NCBI GenBank assembly: GCA_905198295.1
Contig: CAJKBW010000107.1
Coordinates: forward strand, 1-9,120
From: an uncultured Oscillospiraceae bacterium
GTDB taxonomy: Bacteria; Bacillota; Clostridia; Oscillospirales; Acutalibacteraceae
Direction of reading: 5' to 3'
Length of the DNA stretch: 9,120 nt
The notes under the pieces: generated by a model
What the model was told of the DNA's origin: nothing
Database searches by the model: none
The model's input: the letters and a program-made list of their open reading frames with translations, nothing else
Made by a program: the position numbers and the translations under genes
Part shown: positions 6,933-9,120 of the stretch, piece after piece
How the letters are laid out: every line of letters starts with the position of its first letter
Position numbering within the stretch: position 1 is the stretch's first letter

Positions 6933-6971
6933 TTCGGTAGAGGTTTTTGTCAGGAAAGGAATGGAATACGA

Positions 6972-8269
<1,298 letters not shown>

Positions 8270-8270
<1 letters not shown>

Positions 8271-8617
8271 GGAACCGCAGTGCGGTTCCTCAGGAAGAAG
8301 TGCTGTCGGGCCGAAGTCCTTCCTGTCGCTGACGCGGCATCGCCTTTCTTACAGTTTCGTGCAGATTCTCAACTGAAAATTTGGGCCGCCTTTTTAAAGG
8401 CGGTAGGGTGCGGACGTAACCGTCCGCGGTGAGTTTGCCGCCTTGCGGCAAACATCACGAAGAGCGCAAGCTCCGCTTCCTCGAGCGCCCCCGTCGCATC
8501 CCGCAGGACGCGAAATATTTAGATATAAAAACGCGCAGGAGGGTAGCCGAAACATCCAGAGGATGGTTTCGGCGTAGGGCACCCTCGCCGGGGGTGCCCT
8601 GATGTTCCTCAGGAACA
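8270..8617 (+). repeat. Non-coding hairpin-rich block bounded by 12-base direct repeats
   Basis: No convincing gene was found here. Consecutive inverted repeats are visible: 8270-8278/8282-8290 (9 bp); 8386-8392/8397-8403 (7 bp); 8410-8416/8421-8427 (7 bp); 8433-8441/8445-8453 (9 bp); 8462-8465/8470-8473 with a GCAA loop; 8546-8557/8561-8573 (12 bp, one bulge); 8576-8584/8592-8600 (9 bp); 8603-8607/8613-8617. None is followed by a T run, so they are not ordinary terminators. GTTCCTCAGGAA occurs at 8285-8296 and again at 8604-8615. The block may be a cluster of repetitive palindromes, a structured RNA in the guaA 3' region, or a remnant of a mobile element. The identity is not known. Confidence 0.6.
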
Positions 8618-8653
8618 CAAAAGCTCATTTCTCAACATCTGTAAATACGTTAA

Positions 8654-8703
8654 AGTAAAAGAAATCGCCTGATCATAATCAATCAGGCGATTTCTTTTAT
8701 TTT
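8654..8703. terminator. Long-stem bidirectional terminator between guaA and the XRE gene
   Basis: A 17-bp perfect stem (8657-8673 with 8682-8698) encloses an 8-base loop, and A/T pairs extend it to about 8654/8701. The arms end in A and T runs, so the hairpin works in both directions. It lies just after the XRE stop codon and about 385 bases after guaA, and is the first good terminator for guaA transcripts, which would then include the hairpin block. Confidence 0.9.
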
Positions 8704-8709
8704 GCGTAT

Positions 8710-9039
8710 TTATTCTTCATCAATAGCGGCACACAAGTCAATTACACCCTCAACTACAGGCATATACTTCTTGGGAAGGTCTTCTAATTTTTTAGACAGC
8801 AACACTGTATCCTTCTCAGACACTTCACCCGTTAAAAGGAAGTCCGCACTAACACAAAGAGCCTTACTAATCTTCACTAAATTTTCCGGACGAAGCGCCT
8901 TTTCTCCTCGTTCCGCCGTTGAAATCATCTGCGCACTCAGATCAGCTGCATCCGCCAGATCTTCTTGTGTATAATGCAACACCGCGCGGCGGGCCGCTAT
9001 TCGTTTTCCCATCTCTTTTAAAAATTCTTTATCTTTCAA
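8710..9039 (-). CDS. XRE-family helix-turn-helix regulator
   Basis: This 109-residue DNA-binding protein has a Cro/CI-type helix-turn-helix over residues 12-66: GKRIAARRAVLHYTQEDLAD, recognition helix near SAQMISTAERGE (35-46), then LVKISKALCVSADFLLTGE (54-72). A short acidic tail of about 37 residues probably serves dimerisation or contact with a partner. The start is TTG 9039 with GAGGTGG (9044-9050) four bases away; an internal ATG (codon 10) has no site as good. It ends at a strong terminator. A 12-bp palindrome overlapping its -10 region suggests autorepression. Base composition is clearly AT-richer than hisH, hisF or guaA, consistent with acquisition by transfer. Such regulators often sit at the edge of phage, conjugative or toxin-antitoxin elements, but no partner is visible. 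Confidence 0.9.
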   Translation of the reverse strand: MKDKEFLKEMGKRIAARRAVLHYTQEDLADAADLSAQMISTAERGEKALRPENLVKISKALCVSADFLLTGEVSEKDTVLLSKKLEDLPKKYMPVVEGVIDLCAAIDEE

Positions 9040-9050
9040 CCCACCACCTC

Positions 9051-9062
9051 ATTTCATGAAAT
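9051..9062 (-). promoter_or_regulatory. Candidate operator of the XRE regulator
   Basis: ATTTCATGAAAT is a perfect 12-bp palindrome located between the -10 box and the ribosome binding site of the XRE gene, overlapping the -10 by two bases. This is where an autorepressor would bind. The assignment is by position and symmetry only. Confidence 0.55.
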
Positions 9063-9087
9063 TATCAGCCATGAGCAAAACCGCACA
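9061..9087 (-). promoter_or_regulatory. Likely promoter of the XRE gene
   Basis: On the minus strand GATAAT (9061-9066) matches the -10 consensus at five of six positions. The best -35 is weak, about TTGTGC 16 bases upstream. Transcription would start inside or beside the palindrome at 9051-9062. Confidence 0.5.
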
Positions 9088-9120
9088 AACCTAGGGAGCG
9101 AGCGGGATGGCGGGCCATAA

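Noticed and set aside
6510..6971. In-frame open extension of guaA upstream that could have supplied the missing glutaminase part
   Set aside because: Its translation shows no amidotransferase motif, it crosses a terminator and the guaA promoter, and the missing segment should lie inside the protein, not before it. The correct start is ATG 6972.
6514..6971. Purine or other riboswitch before guaA
   Set aside because: The promoter at 6904-6932 leaves only about 33 bases of leader, and no conserved purine-aptamer core was seen upstream.
8394..8618. Minus-strand open frame of 74 codons across the hairpin block
   Set aside because: No ribosome binding site or recognisable motif, and the translation simply follows the inverted repeats.
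9107..9120. Possible gene start (ATG GCG GGC CAT) at the right edge after a GGGAG site
   Set aside because: Only about four codons are visible, too little to support a gene.

Overview
The window reads as a chromosomal segment of a moderately high-GC Firmicute, most likely a Clostridia of the Oscillospiraceae/Ruminococcaceae type. This rests on strong Shine-Dalgarno sites, frequent TTG starts, consensus sigma-A promoters with 17-bp spacing, and the gene families present. It is an inference from style and content, not a database match.

Layout. (1) 1-31 is the 5' half of a minus-strand tRNA, probably tRNA-Arg, with a near-perfect promoter upstream of it. (2) 165-4319 is a minus-strand carbohydrate operon. 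A promoter (4291-4319) and a perfect 16-bp palindromic operator (4237-4252) lie ahead of a LacI-family regulator, an EamA/DMT-type transporter and a cytoplasmic GH36 (alpha-galactosidase-like) hydrolase. The operon ends in a strong hairpin terminator (165-201). (3) 4405-6681 is a plus-strand operon with its own promoter: hisH and hisF (both subunits of imidazole glycerol phosphate synthase), then an SGNH-hydrolase-fold protein, then a terminator. No other his gene is in view. (4) 6682-6903 holds no convincing gene. (5) 6904-8270 is guaA (GMP synthase) with its own promoter. (6) 8270-8617 is a non-coding block of consecutive hairpins bounded by two copies of a 12-base repeat. (7) 8654-9066 is a lower-GC minus-strand XRE-family regulator, with a long-stem terminator and a 12-bp palindrome at its promoter.

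How the genes work together. The regulator, transporter and glycosidase look like a small substrate-inducible, self-regulated uptake-and-hydrolysis unit. HisH supplies ammonia from glutamine to HisF in histidine biosynthesis, and the reaction also yields AICAR, which feeds purine synthesis. GuaA makes GMP from XMP.

The most notable observation is that this GuaA is only 432 residues. Its glutamine amidotransferase domain is reduced to about 110 residues. The position of the catalytic cysteine is Asp83, and the half of the domain that carries the catalytic His and Glu is absent, while the ATP pyrophosphatase and dimerisation domains look intact. The enzyme therefore cannot use glutamine by the normal mechanism and must use free ammonia or a separate glutaminase partner. 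The hairpin block and the adjoining XRE gene are the other region with unexplained structure.
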